DNA from: Symsagittifera roscoffensis
Lineage: Eukaryota > Xenacoelomorpha > Acoela > Convolutidae
Assembly: GCF_963678635.1 (NCBI RefSeq)
Contig: NC_087064.1
Coordinates: 58,910,338 to 58,974,337 of the forward strand
Length of the DNA stretch: 64,000 nt
Reading direction: 5' to 3'
The notes under the pieces are model-generated. The model ran no database searches. It had not been told where the DNA came from and saw nothing but the letters and a program-made list of their open reading frames with translations. The first letter of the stretch is position 1. Every line of letters starts with the position of its first letter. The position numbers and the translations under genes were made by a program. Positions 45,480 to 57,266 of this stretch are shown here, one piece after another.

Positions 45480-46520
45480 CTCAAAAAATTCATTTTAATC
45501 AGGTTTAATTGATTATAATGGATTACATTGGCAAAAAAATCAGGATTATAATCCTTATTTGATGGTTTATAATCGAATATATTGGATTATTTTTACCTAA
45601 AATTAATAGAAATATAATACTTTTTTGATGAAATATAATCAGTTATTTTGTAATTTTACAGATACTGGCCATGTTATGACAATATAATCGATTATGATCT
45701 GTGGGCGCTCGGTGCGGGAATTTAATTATTTTTAAAATTTAATCGAATATCTGGCACTGGCTTATACTTAGTCAGAAAGTTCAGAAAGAGTTCTTGCGTT
45801 TTTTTTTTATTTGGAACTAAAAATAAAAAATCTAAACCTTGTAATTGATATTGATAATTCTTATACTGTTTCCCTGCTTATCTGCACTGGAGTTGCATGG
45901 ATAATAATCATTTATATTGTCATTTTATAGTCAGTACCGTGGGTGGATTCAAAGATCAGGCGAGGGGGAGGTTGTAACAAAAAACTTTGGTGAAGGGTTT
46001 AAAAAGAAAAATGGGGTTGAATATGTGTTGTTCTCTCTTAGTAACGCCCTCCTCCGTCCCCTTTCAATTGTAATCAAACTGGGGGGGGGGGGGGGGTTGA
46101 GTTTGAGAGTAAACTTTGGTAAACATGGAATATGGGGGCTGGTCGTAGGGATAAACGTTGGGGAGTGGGGGGAGGGGATTTGGGCACGTGTGGATAGGTG
46201 GCAAAGTGAGGGGGAGATTAATTTGAGTATGTTTAGATTGCGAATAGCCCGTGTGTAACGCAGAAATGTTTCAAGTTTTGCAAATGATTTTGCAAAAAAA
46301 ATTAAACATTATAATCCGTTATAACCAATTATAATGGCTTTTAAATGGATTATAATCAATTTTAATGGATTTTAGTGGATTGTGTTTTTTACGAAAATAA
46401 TCAATTATAATGTCAATAAAATCGATTTGGTGGTCTAAATTTGCAACAATAATGGACTATAATGACAATTTTTAGACAACAATTTTCCATGATATACGAT
46501 TTTTATCCATGGAACTCCGG
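45480..46520 (-). repeat. A+T-rich repeat in inverted orientation (unit 1)
   Basis: Contains the AATCGATTATAAT motifs of the 38-40 kb array, but inverted: GTGGGCGCTCGGTGCGGGAAT (near 45700) is the complement of the array's CACCGAG(C/T)GCCC segment, and GGTGGTCTAAATTTGCAACA (46430) is the complement of the array's ACAATTTAGACCAC. It also holds a 16-base G run at 46081-46096. Confidence 0.7.
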
Positions 46521-46599
46521 TGCGGGTAACCACCATCCAACGACGACTCCTGGAAAAAAGCGCTGAACACTGTTTTAACCAGTTTTGCGATTTTGAGGC

Positions 46600-46710
46600 G
46601 ATTTCACCAGAAACCTCACCAAAAATCGAATTATGGTTTTTTTCGCCAGAAATCGAATTATGGCTTTTTTTCTCCGATTTTCACCAGAAATCGAATTATG
46701 GTTTTTTTCG
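46600..46710 (+). repeat. Short direct repeats (AAATCGAATTATGGTTTTTT, three units)
   Basis: CCA(G/A)AAATCGAATTATGG(T/C)TTTTTT recurs three times in about 95 bases, between the inverted A+T repeat and the host exon. Also at 62040-62145. Confidence 0.75.
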
Positions 46711-46824
46711 TTAAAAGCCATTTGAGTTAGCGAATGGGTTCCTTTCGCAGCTAAAGGTTTTTTCCACCGTGAGTTTAAATCTAGTTGTACACATGTGATT
46801 TAATTCTCTTTTGTGACTTTTTAG

Positions 46825-48540
46825 GCTCTGTTACATTTCCGGCTAATGGGAACTCTTCCGATTTCATCAGAGTGGTGTCTCCAAACACGAAAGCAGATGT
46901 CATTTTGGATCACTTCTGCAAATCTGGTTTAAGTAACGTCAGATTGGATAGCTTAGAATTAGTAATTTCTGTGAATGGAACATTTAATGAATCTCCCCAA
47001 AAAGCCGACGCCCAAAAAGGTCAGTGAGCTTTTTTGCAGAGTTTTTCATCACAGTTTTTCTAGTAGCCTAAATGGAATTACAGGAATTGCTTTATTATGT
47101 TACAAAGCCTCGTTTTTGCTGGTAAACTAGAGTGTTTAGAACATTGTATGTCATCAACACAGTATCAGCAATATCTGCTAATTGTTCCGACTTTCGATAC
47201 GAAAGTAACGGAATATTTGTGCTCGGGGTGGGTTTTTTTTTCTTCAGACAAACTTCGACTTTTTAACTAGCCATTTTTGACGGAATATTTTTATATCATT
47301 CGAAAAGTATTGTCGTCTTGAGCTTAAATTTGAAAAGATATTTTACCGTAAAGTTATGAGGGTTCAAAGATTGCCATTTTGGCCATTTTGACCAATTTGG
47401 GACAATTAACGTGCGATATAATTTTTTAACAAATACTTTTTTATCCCCCATCAAAAATATCGACTCCCTAAAATCAAATTTAAAAAGATATTTTACTCCG
47501 ATCAATTTTTGGGAGGTTGAAAACTGCCAATTTGGCCATGCTCTGACTAATTTACGGCCGTTTTGTTGATTTTATCCATAATCCCCCGCTTTGTTGATTT
47601 TATCCATAATCCCGGAAGCGTGACGCGATATACTTATGGGTGGCAAGTTATCACAACAAAATCGTTCCGAAATGGATTGAGGCTCGTTCCGAATTGGATC
47701 GTTCCGAATTTGTCGTGTTCATTTCTTACGGCTCAAACTTTTACATTTGATCTCTGATATTATCCAAAACCTATAGCTTTTTGATATTTTCTTTTCCTGA
47801 AAACTATTGGATATAGATTAAGGGGAAGTCGGAACATTCAAGGCTTTGCCTTGATGTACGACCGTTCCTGTTTTGCTGTATTTGAATTCTTTTTTAAATT
47901 TTATTTTGCTCAAAAAAATACTTCCATTTCATAGTTTTTAATAAACACCAGAAGCAGACGTAAGGGTGAAAATATGGATTTTATTTCTAGAAAAGTGATT
48001 AATTTTCAACTTTTTCTTTGGGCGTTAAACGAGAACTTTAATTTATTTATTCGGTGTTCGCAACCTAAACAAACCAAGCTAATACTTATTTAGTTTGATG
48101 TAAATTCTTTTCAGCACAAAGAATACTCTCATTTCATTCATTGTTTTTTTTTAATATTCACCAAAGAAAACAAAAAGTGAAAACTATAATAAAAATTTTC
48201 AACAAACCCGAAACTGTTTTAATTTATTTTGGTAAAGTATGAACCACGATTGAAAGCTTTTAAAGTGATCATTCTTTCAGTGTCTTAGAACGATTTTTGT
48301 GCTTCCAAGTTTGTATCGAAATAAACACACGGATCCAAATTTTTTCTAATTTCAGGTACAAAGGAGAAATTTAATAAGAAGTCTGACCGTACCAGGACAA
48401 AATTTGTTCGTTCTTGTAGCTGCTACTTTTGTGCTAAGGAAAAATTTATATGTCGAGTCAATTTTAAGGTACCTCCAACTGTACAACGCTTTGCCCTGAT
48501 AGGAGAGGACATGTTGGTAGAAATTTTCTTGACACTATAA
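46825..48540 (+). CDS. Unidentified host gene, two exons with a terminal stop (unit 1)
   Basis: Exon 46825-47019 lies between GACTTTTTAG and AAAAAG|GTCAGT. It is 195 bases and symmetrical in phase (1-1), encoding SVTFPANGNSSDFIRVVSPN through VRLDSLELVISVNGTF to KADAQK. Exon 48356-48540 follows TAATTTCAG and reads TKEKFNKKSDRTRTKFVRSC, then CYFCAKEKFICRV (four clustered cysteines, possible metal site) and ends EIFLTL, TAA 48538-48540. Frame is kept across the junction. The incoming phase matches the exon at 25864, which would give a protein of about 155 residues. I do not recognise the family. Confidence 0.6.
47280..47770 (+). repeat. Dispersed repeat related to the 1421-1841 palindrome arm (unit 1)
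   Basis: Contains two tandem AAAGATATTTTAC...GCCA(A/T)TTTGGCCA subunits, then GGCCATGCTCTGA, TTGATTTTATCCATAATCC and TCGTTCCGAA segments matching the palindrome arm. Unit 1 has a 28-base tandem duplication (TTTGTTGATTTTATCCATAA twice, 47561-47610) absent from unit 2. Confidence 0.7.
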
Positions 48541-48941
48541 GTAGAAGCAACTTGGATCCATGTGTTTGCTTCAATGTAAAGTTACTAGCCACAGAGATGA
48601 AGAAAATTCAGTGATATATCATATTGAATTTTTTTTGTGATTTATGCGTTATCAAGGAACTACTCAAATTAATGCCCAATGATATTTCAAAAACTTTTTG
48701 TTATTGACTGTTTTGGATGAGATTGAAGGTGGATGAAGTGAGAGTCACTTTTTGACCTAAAACAACTTATAACAAAGTAGAATTAGATAATATTTGTTGA
48801 GCTGCAATTTTTTAAAACTTTTCGCCCAACACTCAACGGAAACTGTAAGCTTAACAAGAGTTGTTTTCGTTTTTTTGCCGCGATAACTGCTGTCTGAACA
48901 ACCGATGCTTCTTATACAGCACGTGGCTAACTATGCTTGTG

Positions 48942-49231
48942 CAGGAGCGGATTAAGGAAGGAAACAAGAGGGGCGTGGACGCCCCCTCCCTCTCAGGGAT
49001 TCAACCCCCTCGCCAATCAAAGGGTCTTCTCTTTGGTACTTTTGTATGACATCAATTTTCGACAACCAACCCTAAAAATTTACTAAAGAAGCGGAGAAGC
49101 CATTTATCGCCAAAATATACAATTTATGAATGGAAACGCGCGCCGAAAAACGCAATTTTTGGTTAACAATTTTTTTTTTTGAAAACTTGTCTCCCTCCCT
49201 AGATCCGCTCCTGCTGGTCCTAGATCCGCCA
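48942..49231 (+). mobile_element. hAT-type MITE
   Basis: Starts CAGGAGCGGATTAAGG; the 3' part has CCTAGATCCGCTCCTG and a second CCTAGATCCGCC just beyond. Flanked by ATGCTTGTG (48933-48941 and 49231-49239). Absent from the corresponding part of unit 2 only because the window ends first. Confidence 0.82.
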
Positions 49232-49645
49232 TGCTTGTGATTACATCCGCCCCGGCTTTGGAGTATATTAAATAGACGATTGCGTTTTTTCTACACATTG
49301 TCAATGAAGTATCATTGGGTCGAGTGATGTATCAATATGAAGCCCTATCAGTCTTGATGAAAGTTTTACAAAAAAAACTCCACTCGATTAATTGCAATCA
49401 GAATGAAGAGGCCAAAATGCTTTTTTGAAACCTCGTTTTGAAAAAATTTTTGAAGAAATTTACTTGAACCGTTCAACGCAACATTTTGTATAAACGCAGT
49501 CTTTATAGTGCTTAAGGAGGTCACAAAAAGTGCCGAAAATCTGTTTAAAGAGTTGAGATTGTTCATCATACAAAGTTTTGAATTATTTTTGGTCTGGATT
49601 TTGTTGCCTTGTCCTTGGGCTCAGGAAACTGATCATGGTGATGGG

Positions 49646-49790
49646 CAGTGGCGGATTTGGTGGGAAGGGGAGCCCCCTCACCAACCACAGGATTCACCTT
49701 TGCAATTGTTTTATGACCTCCATTTTTGGCCGACCAGCCCTAAACTTTTTCCATATACGCTTTTGGCGCCAATGTATTAGAAAGCGTTAT
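49646..49790 (+). mobile_element. hAT-type MITE, 5' half
   Basis: CAGTGGCGGATTTGG start, then GAGCCCCCTCACCAACC, TTTTGGCCGACCAGCCCTAAA and TTTTGGCGCCAATGTAT as in the family. The 3' end is lost. Confidence 0.72.
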
Positions 49791-50629
49791 CGAACAGCCG
49801 GAATATGCTTTTAAATACTCAAACTATCGGACTTTTTTTTGGGTTGACAACTTTTTAAACATAACCATTTGAATCACATACTTTTCTCGCAAACTATCTG
49901 AACAATTTGATATCATAGTATTAATCAAAACAACATTTTTTTGAAAGCCTTTCTTTAGATTTGACTATGTCCAGTTTATTAAGAAAAAAGTTATGGCCTC
50001 GAACCTAATCGAAGTTTTGGAACTTAAACAATGTTTTGGAAACCTTTTGACTTTAACTACCGTGGCATTTCTCAGGTTATGTTCAATTGTGAAACCCGGT
50101 TTACGAAATATTTTCAGCTTAAGCAGCCACCACCTGCTTTTTGCAGAAAAAATTTATGGATTTTGGAAATTCTTTTGACCATTTTTTAAGAAAATTACAC
50201 AATCAAATCTGACATGAAAAGTTTAATTGAAAAAACCGGTTGTGATAACGGTTCCTGCAGAAGCGGCGAGTCCTTAGTTTTTTTAACGAAAAATGTTATC
50301 TCCTTGTGAAAATTGATTATCTCAAAACTTTTCACTCTTCTCACTTATTTCAGTAGAGAAACAACTATGTTTTTGGCAAGTCTAATTTTTGAAATGACAA
50401 TTTTCGTGCCACATCAGTGTAGCAAATCCAAATAATATCAAAACGTACCTCCAGCCTCACCTGGGCCCTTTTTGTTTTTTTTATCGCGGCATGCAAAAAT
50501 TGTGGTTTGCCTAATTTTTTTCAACATTTAAAAAAATTTTTCGTCTAATGTTTTTTTATGTTTGTGTTGTATCGCAAGTGGTGGAAAATTTTTATCCATT
50601 AAATATTTATCCATTTCTGTTATCTCCAG

Positions 50630-52084
50630 AACTCAACAATTTGAAGGAGGCGTTGGCCAATATCCTTATTATTGGAAATGGATGGGTAGTCAGTCCAGGT
50701 GAATCATCCAATCAGCTTTTCAGTCTGGAAGATGTGGAGCAAAAGTAAGGGAACTAAGTTTTGTCGTTTAGAACTAAGTTTTTACAAGATGTAGCTCGGG
50801 TGAAACAGTTCTAATTCGATAGCTTAATAAAACTATTTTGTTGCCGCGGTTATTCATTTAGAAAGAACAAATTATTTTAAAGAATTGTTAGATTTTCTTC
50901 AGACAAAAACAATTCCTAAAACGTCCCCCAGATCGAGGTTTTTCCCAGGCTTGCCTACCCAATACCCGAGTTGGATGTAGTGTACATTACTAAAACCAGA
51001 GTCAAACCAATTGAGTAGTTTTTAAGCAGACTTCATCTAACATATTGTTCCAGAGTAATTGGTTTTGAACACTTTTTAAAAATCAGGGAACTCGAGGTCG
51101 ACTTGAAACAATCATTCAATTTCGTGTCAGTGGCTTTTGTTGAATACGAGAAATTGGCGGACAAACAAGTGCTAGTTGAGCCTGTCAGTTCCAATCTGAG
51201 GATCTACAGTCCTTCATCGACACACCACAACATTAAGGCAGAAAAAAGGTGAGGGTTATGAAAAGATTCAGTCGTCCGGTTGAATAAAGCGGCTCAATCA
51301 TATTTCTGAGTTCGGCACGTAACTGAATCAACATATACGCAAATTAAAAGTTTCACTGCATCGGTTTGTCTAATTGTTTTTATTTGACAATTTGTTTCAT
51401 GCAACCCGGAGGTTAGGGAATACATGCTGTATGATATAATTTTAAGAATTAACAAGTAATCATTACGAGACCAAACTGTGCACTAAATAGGCGCACAGTT
51501 TGGTGTCTGCATGTCATTGGAATCAAAAGACAAGTCTTGAAACACAATCTAAACGTGAGTGGGTTTCACTTAGAGCATTTTGGTGGATTCCGCAACAAGC
51601 GAATATAGCTAGTTATTCTGGATTCCGCAACATTCAGCGGATTCTGCAAATTACAATCAGATTCCGCAATTTTTTTTATTTAACTGTACTAAACCAGTTC
51701 TGGCGTATGAACAATTGAAAGCTGAGGCTACAATTACCAACTAACAAAGGCGAAATTTAAAAGCAAGGATTTAACGATTGTCAGCGGAATCTATGAATTT
51801 ATCTTAAATCATTGGTCAACTAAATCGTGGTTGTACCATTTGGTATTTGGGTTAAATTTCCCAGCAAGCAATTTTCGGGATCACAGTTTTGAAACACACA
51901 ACGCTAAACATCCCCGAATAAAACCACTTTCTAAAATTAGTATCATGCAACATTTGATTTTTTTCAGTATTTGAGATTTTTCCAGATATTTTTCAGAGAT
52001 GCAACAACAATTGAGCTACTATTGAAACAAATTGATCGAAACGTATTGTCAGCAATTGAGATTATACGGCGCGCTAAGCTGTAA
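50630..52084 (+). CDS. Unidentified host gene, three 3' exons
   Basis: Exons 50630-50744 (after TATCTCCAG, ends CAAAA|GTAAGG), 51054-51248 (after TTGTTCCAG, ends AAAAAG|GTGAGG) and 51997-52084 (after ATTTTTCAG, TAA 52082-52084). The joined frame reads LNNLKEALANILIIGNGWVV, then SLEDVEQK-VIGFEHFLKIRE, SFNFVSVAFVEYEKLADKQ and KAEKR-DATTIELLLKQ, and ends IIRRAKL. All three junction phases agree, strong evidence for a real gene end. The first exon enters in phase 1, compatible with 46825-47019 or with 25864-25951, so these exons may be an alternative 3' end of the same gene. The family is not recognised. Confidence 0.6.
51342..51460 (+). repeat. ~119-bp direct repeat, copy 1
   Basis: AAATTAAAAGTTTCACTGCA through ATTAACAAGTAAT, repeated at 53247-53366 with one mismatch. 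The second copy ends about 20 bases before the start of duplication unit 2. Confidence 0.92.
51461..51690 (+). repeat. Transposon-end fragment with CATTACGAGACC terminus
   Basis: CATTACGAGACCAAACTGTG is the inverse of GGTCTCGTAAT near 52620-52636 and of GGCCTCGTAATG at 24102-24113. It is followed by several (C)GGATT(C)CGCAA units (51586-51670). A small hairpin (AACTGTGC..GCACAGTT) follows the terminus. The two ends at 51461 and 52636 enclose the exon at 51997, so they may be independent insertions. Confidence 0.55.
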
Positions 52085-53246
52085 AAATGAACAAACTAAG
52101 CGGAACAAACACACAGTCAGTTTTTTGGAAAATTGATTTAGGAATCTAGTTAACTTTCCCTTGTTGGACCTTGTTATTTACTTCCCCTATTTTTGGACTT
52201 AACTAATAGTTTTCAATCAATACATATATGATTTTTGGCAGCCATTTCTGAAAAAAAATGTATTTTTAATACCAATTTATACAGTGTTGAACCAAAGTTA
52301 GATTTCTGAAACTCGAAAAAGATGGAGAAACGAGATCTGTTGGTAGGAGTTGAGATCGAACGTTTTTAAAGACTCGAATTAAAGGAAGCTACTATATATG
52401 TTAGTGGAATCCTTAAACAAAATTCGGTTTTTGCCTACAATTTGCGGATTCCGCTTTCAGTAGCATTTTTTCTTTTGAGTGGTACAGTATTTTAGCTACT
52501 TGTTTGTGGGATCCAAAACATCAAAAAAATTCAAAGAAAATTATCATTGTTGCGGATTACCCAACATTTTTGATTTTGATTTATCGCGGAATCCGCTTAA
52601 AATCACAAATGTCAAGTTGGTCTCGTAATTTAATTAATTCAATCGAGGCTGGCTTCCAAACAATATTACAATAATTATAAGGCAAATTCGAGAGTTATAG
52701 GTACTTATGTGATTTAAATTCTCCAGTATTTTCCTGAAGTGGTACTGGTTTATTTAAATCAATAAGGTTTTATTAGTTTTCAGTTAATACTTTGACTTTT
52801 TTACTGTTCTCTAGTTTTTAAGCAAACTATTCTCTAGCTTTTTGTGGAACGTTTTCTAGCAATTGAAATCTCAGACCACTAAATTCTATAAATCTGTCCC
52901 ATATTTACTTTTTTCATCTCTTTTTTTTCAGTTGAAAGTCTTTTATGATTTTTGTACACAAGTCAAAAAGTTTTGTTATGAACATTTCTGCAGGAACCAT
53001 TTTGTTATTCAGAAGTAGATCACGGCATCTTTAAAACTTTTTCTCACCAATCAAGCGTTTACTCCCCAGTTTCTTTGTCGATTCGCACGATTGTCATCTT
53101 GGTTATAACTTACTGAAAAATTCTCCACTATAATTAAGATGGGACCAAACTAAGGATTTCATTAGCATAACAATTGCCATTAACGGCAATTTATGTCAAT
53201 TGGCCGAAATTCCGCTGAATTTTGGTTGTCAGTTTCTCCTTTTCAA
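52085..53246 (+). other. 3' flank of the unidentified gene and AT-rich sequence
   Basis: Contains the transposon-end fragment at 52540-52636 (TTGCGGATTACCC, GCGGAATCCGC, GGTCTCGTAAT). Otherwise I see nothing I can name. Confidence 0.5.
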
Positions 53247-53366
53247 AAATTAAAAGTTTCTCTGCATCGGTTTGTCTAATTGTTTTTATTTGACAATTTG
53301 TTTCATGCAACCCGGAGGTTAGGGAATACATGCTGTATGATATAATTTTAAGAATTAACAAGTAAT
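53247..53366 (+). repeat. ~119-bp direct repeat, copy 2, at the duplication junction
   Basis: Near-identical to 51342-51460. Followed by TAACAAGCCATTTTAAAA and then the first bases of duplication unit 2 at 53385. Confidence 0.92.
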
Positions 53367-53609
53367 TAACAAGCCATTTTAAAAGTGGCCTAAAAAATCG
53401 ATTATACTGTCAAAAGAGTCGATTTTGAATATTGAAAAAATTCGATAAGAGTCCCCTAAAAATCCATTTTTATGAGTGCATGGGTCATGAAAATTGATTA
53501 TATGGGTTAAAATTTTGCCGATATAATCCATATAATCGAATACTTCGCATAAAACTCCAGTGCGGGTACGCATCGCGCGTTAAATGACATCGCCTGTGAA
53601 TATTACAAA

Positions 53610-55332
53610 TTGAAATATTAGGCAACGAGCGCCCATGGATTCTAATCAACTATATTGGATTCTCGAGACAAAATATACCATTTTAATCCATTACAGATGT
53701 ACAATTTAGACCACAAAATTGATTATTTGGCCAATATAATCGATTATATTTAAAAAAAAATAATCCATTATAATTCATTATAATCGATTAATCTATTATT
53801 TTGGGCACTAAAATCAATTATTTTTGCCCAGATAATCCAATCTAAATGATTGTTTCCGCAAAAAATCCAATATAACCCAATATAGTCGATTATAATGTGT
53901 TTTGTTTAATTGAACTAAATTCGATTATTTTTGCAGAATTATTGCAGTTTTGCAGGGAATTTGCAAAAACTATGCCATGTCTTTTGCTAAAAGCCAAGTC
54001 TAACTTCGACCCCTCAAGTAATTTTTAACTCCCCCAATTAAAAAGGGGAGTAAACTGGGGGGGGGGGTGTCAATCATAAACCCCCATTGATAAAGTCTAC
54101 CAATGAATAGGGGCAAAGGGGGCGAACGGCAGTTGTCAAATTTCGCCTGTGAAAAATCCAAATTGAAATTTTGGGCATCATATCAAATATAATGTATTCT
54201 CGAGACAAAAATAACCCCTGTAATTCATTAGAGATGTACAATGCAGACCAAGAAATCGATTATTTTGCCATAATAATAGTTTAATTGTGAAACAAAAATC
54301 CATTATAATCCATTTTAGTCGATTATAGTTCGTTATTTTTGGCAATGAAATCAATTATTTTTGCCAAGATAGTCCATTATGATTGATTATTCTTACAACA
54401 AAATCCATTCTAATCCATTATAATCAATCAAAATGTTTTTCATTTTTGAACTTAATTTGTTTTTTTTTTCGCTAGTTTTGCAGGAAATTTGCAAATGGTT
54501 GCCATGTGTTTTACTACATGACATGTCTAACGCAACCCCCTCAAGTAAATGTTAGCCCCCTTCACAATTGAAGAGATAAAGAGAGGGAGGTAAACTAGGG
54601 AGGGGTGTCAATCATGAGCCCCCTCCCCCAAATCTATTAAGTAATAGAGGGTGGGAAGGGGCGATTCGCAGTTGTGAAAATTCGCCTGAGAAAATTTCAA
54701 ATTGAAATCTTGGACACCGAGTGCCCATTATTTCTTATCATTTATAATGGATTCTCGAGACAAAAACCATCCATTATAATCTATTATAGACGTACAATTC
54801 AGGCCATGAAATCGATTACATTGCCAATATAATCGAATACTTTTGAAAAAAAAAATCCATTAAAATCAATTATGATCGATTATAATCCATTATTTTTGGC
54901 AGTGAAATTGATTGTCTTTGCCGTGATAAACCATAATAATTGTTAACTTTTGCAATAAAGTCCAATATAATTCATTATAATCGATCATAGTACATTTTAT
55001 TTTTTGAACTAAATTCGATTATTTTTGCAAAACTTTTTGCAAGTAAAATTGCAAAAGACATGTTTAGCCGCTCAAGGAATTTTAGCGTCCCAAGTAAAGA
55101 GCTAAAGAAGGGCGAAGTAAACTGGGTGGTGTCAATTAGGGGGAGAGGGGCGACTGGCAGTTGTGACAATTCGCCTGAGAAAATTCCAAATTGAAAACTT
55201 AGGCACTGAGCTCTCATGGATTCTAATTGATTACTATGGATTCTCGACAAACAAAATGATCCATTATAATTCATTACAGATGAACAATTCAGACCACAAA
55301 TTCTTGTGAAGTCACTCTTGTGAAGAATTTTC
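53610..55332 (+). repeat. A+T-rich tandem array (unit 2)
   Basis: Copy of 38280-40000 in the second duplication unit. It keeps 14 bases near 54365 (AAGATAGTCCATTATG region) that unit 1 lacks. Confidence 0.85.
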
Positions 55333-55334
55333 AA

Positions 55335-55662
55335 ATTCTAAGCAGTTTGTAAAAATTGCTTCTGCTGGAAGACACAGGGGACTGAATAAGCATAACTTGT
55401 TTCATCAAAGCAAATTGGAAAGAGATGTTGAGTTACGAAATGCACAAATCGTTTGTTCAAGTCGCAGAGAGATGTTTTACAAATCAATACATTAAGTCAA
55501 CAACTAGATATAGGAGCACAATTGAAAGAGTGGTATCAAGGTGCAACATCTACTCCTTATGGTCATATACTCACTGATTTATCTCCAAAAATTATTTATT
55601 CGCTGAAATATTGCACAAACAGCGGATCAGTTCCATCAAAATTTTAACTACCATTAGGAACA
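55335..55662 (+). pseudogene. Packaging ATPase remnant, unit 2
   Basis: Copy of 40003-40330 with the same frame break and stop; one residue differs in the 64-codon frame. Confidence 0.5.
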
Positions 55663-56097
55663 GAAACAAAGTTTTTCGACGATGAGCTTACAATACGTCT
55701 CTATACTCGCAATATTTCAAAACAATTCATCCTCCATTGTCCAAAAAATTTCATTCAGTTCTTCAGCGAATGTCTGGTAAATTTGCTGCGAGGTGAGCTA
55801 CAGGATCTCCGAAAAGTAGACGTAGTAAAATATCGAAGAGAAATATCAGAGCTCACACGAAGAAGAATTTCACTGCATAAAAGAACAACTATTTTAAGCT
55901 CCTCAAAAATCTTACAATTATTATCTCTTATCACTCTTTTTGCCATTAAACGATTGACAGAGTATAGATCAGTTTGTTCTAATTCTTTACTCAGTTTATC
56001 AATCACAAAATACGCTCCCAAAAAACCTAAATTGGAACAAAAGCACGAAAAAGAAAAAATTGTACCAAAATTTTTGCTTCTATTTACAGTTCTGTAA
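55650..56097 (+). CDS. 149-codon frame of unknown function, unit 2
   Basis: Copy of 40318-40765; also uninterrupted, and identical over its last 104 codons. Confidence 0.45.
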
Positions 56098-56285
56098 ATG
56101 CGAGGCTGAAAACGAGTAACAATAAGCATCCCATTGATTTATTTTGAATTCTCCCAGAGTTAAACTAAATCAGTCAGAAAATATCATATCAGATAATCGA
56201 GACACAAAAAATTTTGTTTTTGAGTTTTGTGTGCACTCCATTTTGGAAGCTACTCAAATTCCACCTAAACTTGTTATCAATAATA

Positions 56286-57240
56286 ATGCCAAAGCGAAAG
56301 ACAGAGGAACTTGGATCCCTTTAAAAATCTGAAAAGGTAAGTCTGAAAAGATTGTATTCGAGTGATAGAGCTGCGTACGGATCTGTGCGAAACTTGAGTA
56401 AAGCAAGCGGTTTGTCGAAAAAGAAAGTGGAACAATTTTTACAAACAAAGGCATCGTAAGCAAAATTTGGTCCTCCAACCAGTTTCCGAAGACTTCAAGT
56501 TTTTTCAAAACATGTCAATAAATCTGGTGTATGGACTTGGCTTTCGTAGACAAACTAGCGAGTCAAAACCATGGAGTCAAAAATTCATTGGTTGCTGTTG
56601 ATGTTTTTTCGCGATTTGTCAGGGTTCAAACAATGAAATCAAAATAGGCCAAAGACACTCTGCAAGCTTTCAAAAAACTGATTTTTTGAGAAAACACTCC
56701 TGAAAAAATTTGGATTGATAAAGGAACAGAATATTTTGGATTTTTTAAAAAAAATTTGCAAGGAGAAAGACATTGAAAATTATTCAACCATGAATAAAAC
56801 AAAAGCTGCATTTGCAGTGAGAACCATCCAATCATTAAAACACTTAATTTACCAATACATAGATGATCATGGTCAAAAATTCATTCACAAGTTACTTCAA
56901 TTTGTGTCTTCAATGAATTGTCACGTCAACAGATCTATTGGGAAATCACCTAGAGATGTGAAAAATAATGATTTTTTATCAAAAGTGTAAGACAAATTGT
57001 TCATGATTTATACTGAAAGAAAAATCAAAAATGGGATAGAGTGAGAATTTCGAAAAAGGATATACCTTTTCGAAAAGGGTACAAACCAAAACCTACAGAC
57101 AAAATTTTTTGAATTTCGGCAATAACAGCAAAAAAACCTCCTAGATACATCATCAAAGACCTCCACAAGGAAGAAGTTCTGTGAAAATCTTATAAAAAAA
57201 AGCTGAGAAAATTTTCGAATTAAACGTAAATCATTTTTTA
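56286..57240 (+). pseudogene. Polinton-type integrase remnant, unit 2
   Basis: Copy of 40954-41815 that keeps the segment deleted in unit 1 (57054-57132, coding for FRKGYKP-type C-terminal domain). It has an extra stop after MPKRKTEELGSL and shares the other lesions. Confidence 0.7.
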
Positions 57241-57266
57241 AACTCAAATTCTATCGATCAGTTATC

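Larger units (their letters stand above)
38066..53384 (+). repeat. Tandem segmental duplication, unit 1 (~15.3 kb)
   Basis: From GTGGCCTAAAAAATCGATTA at 38066, the sequence repeats from 53385 with a nearly constant offset (15319 at the start, about 15430 near 47000). Differences are scattered base changes, a 77-base deletion in unit 1 (within the integrase remnant) and small indels. Matching open frames of 60-124 codons differ by 0-2 residues. Confidence 0.95.

Noticed and set aside
49508-49814. 90- and 78-codon frames
   Set aside because: Mostly within a hAT-type MITE fragment; no splice sites or homology.
51461-52636. A single DNA transposon bounded by ATTACGAGACC inverted ends
   Set aside because: It would have to contain the well-supported terminal exon 51997-52084; two independent end fragments are at least as likely.
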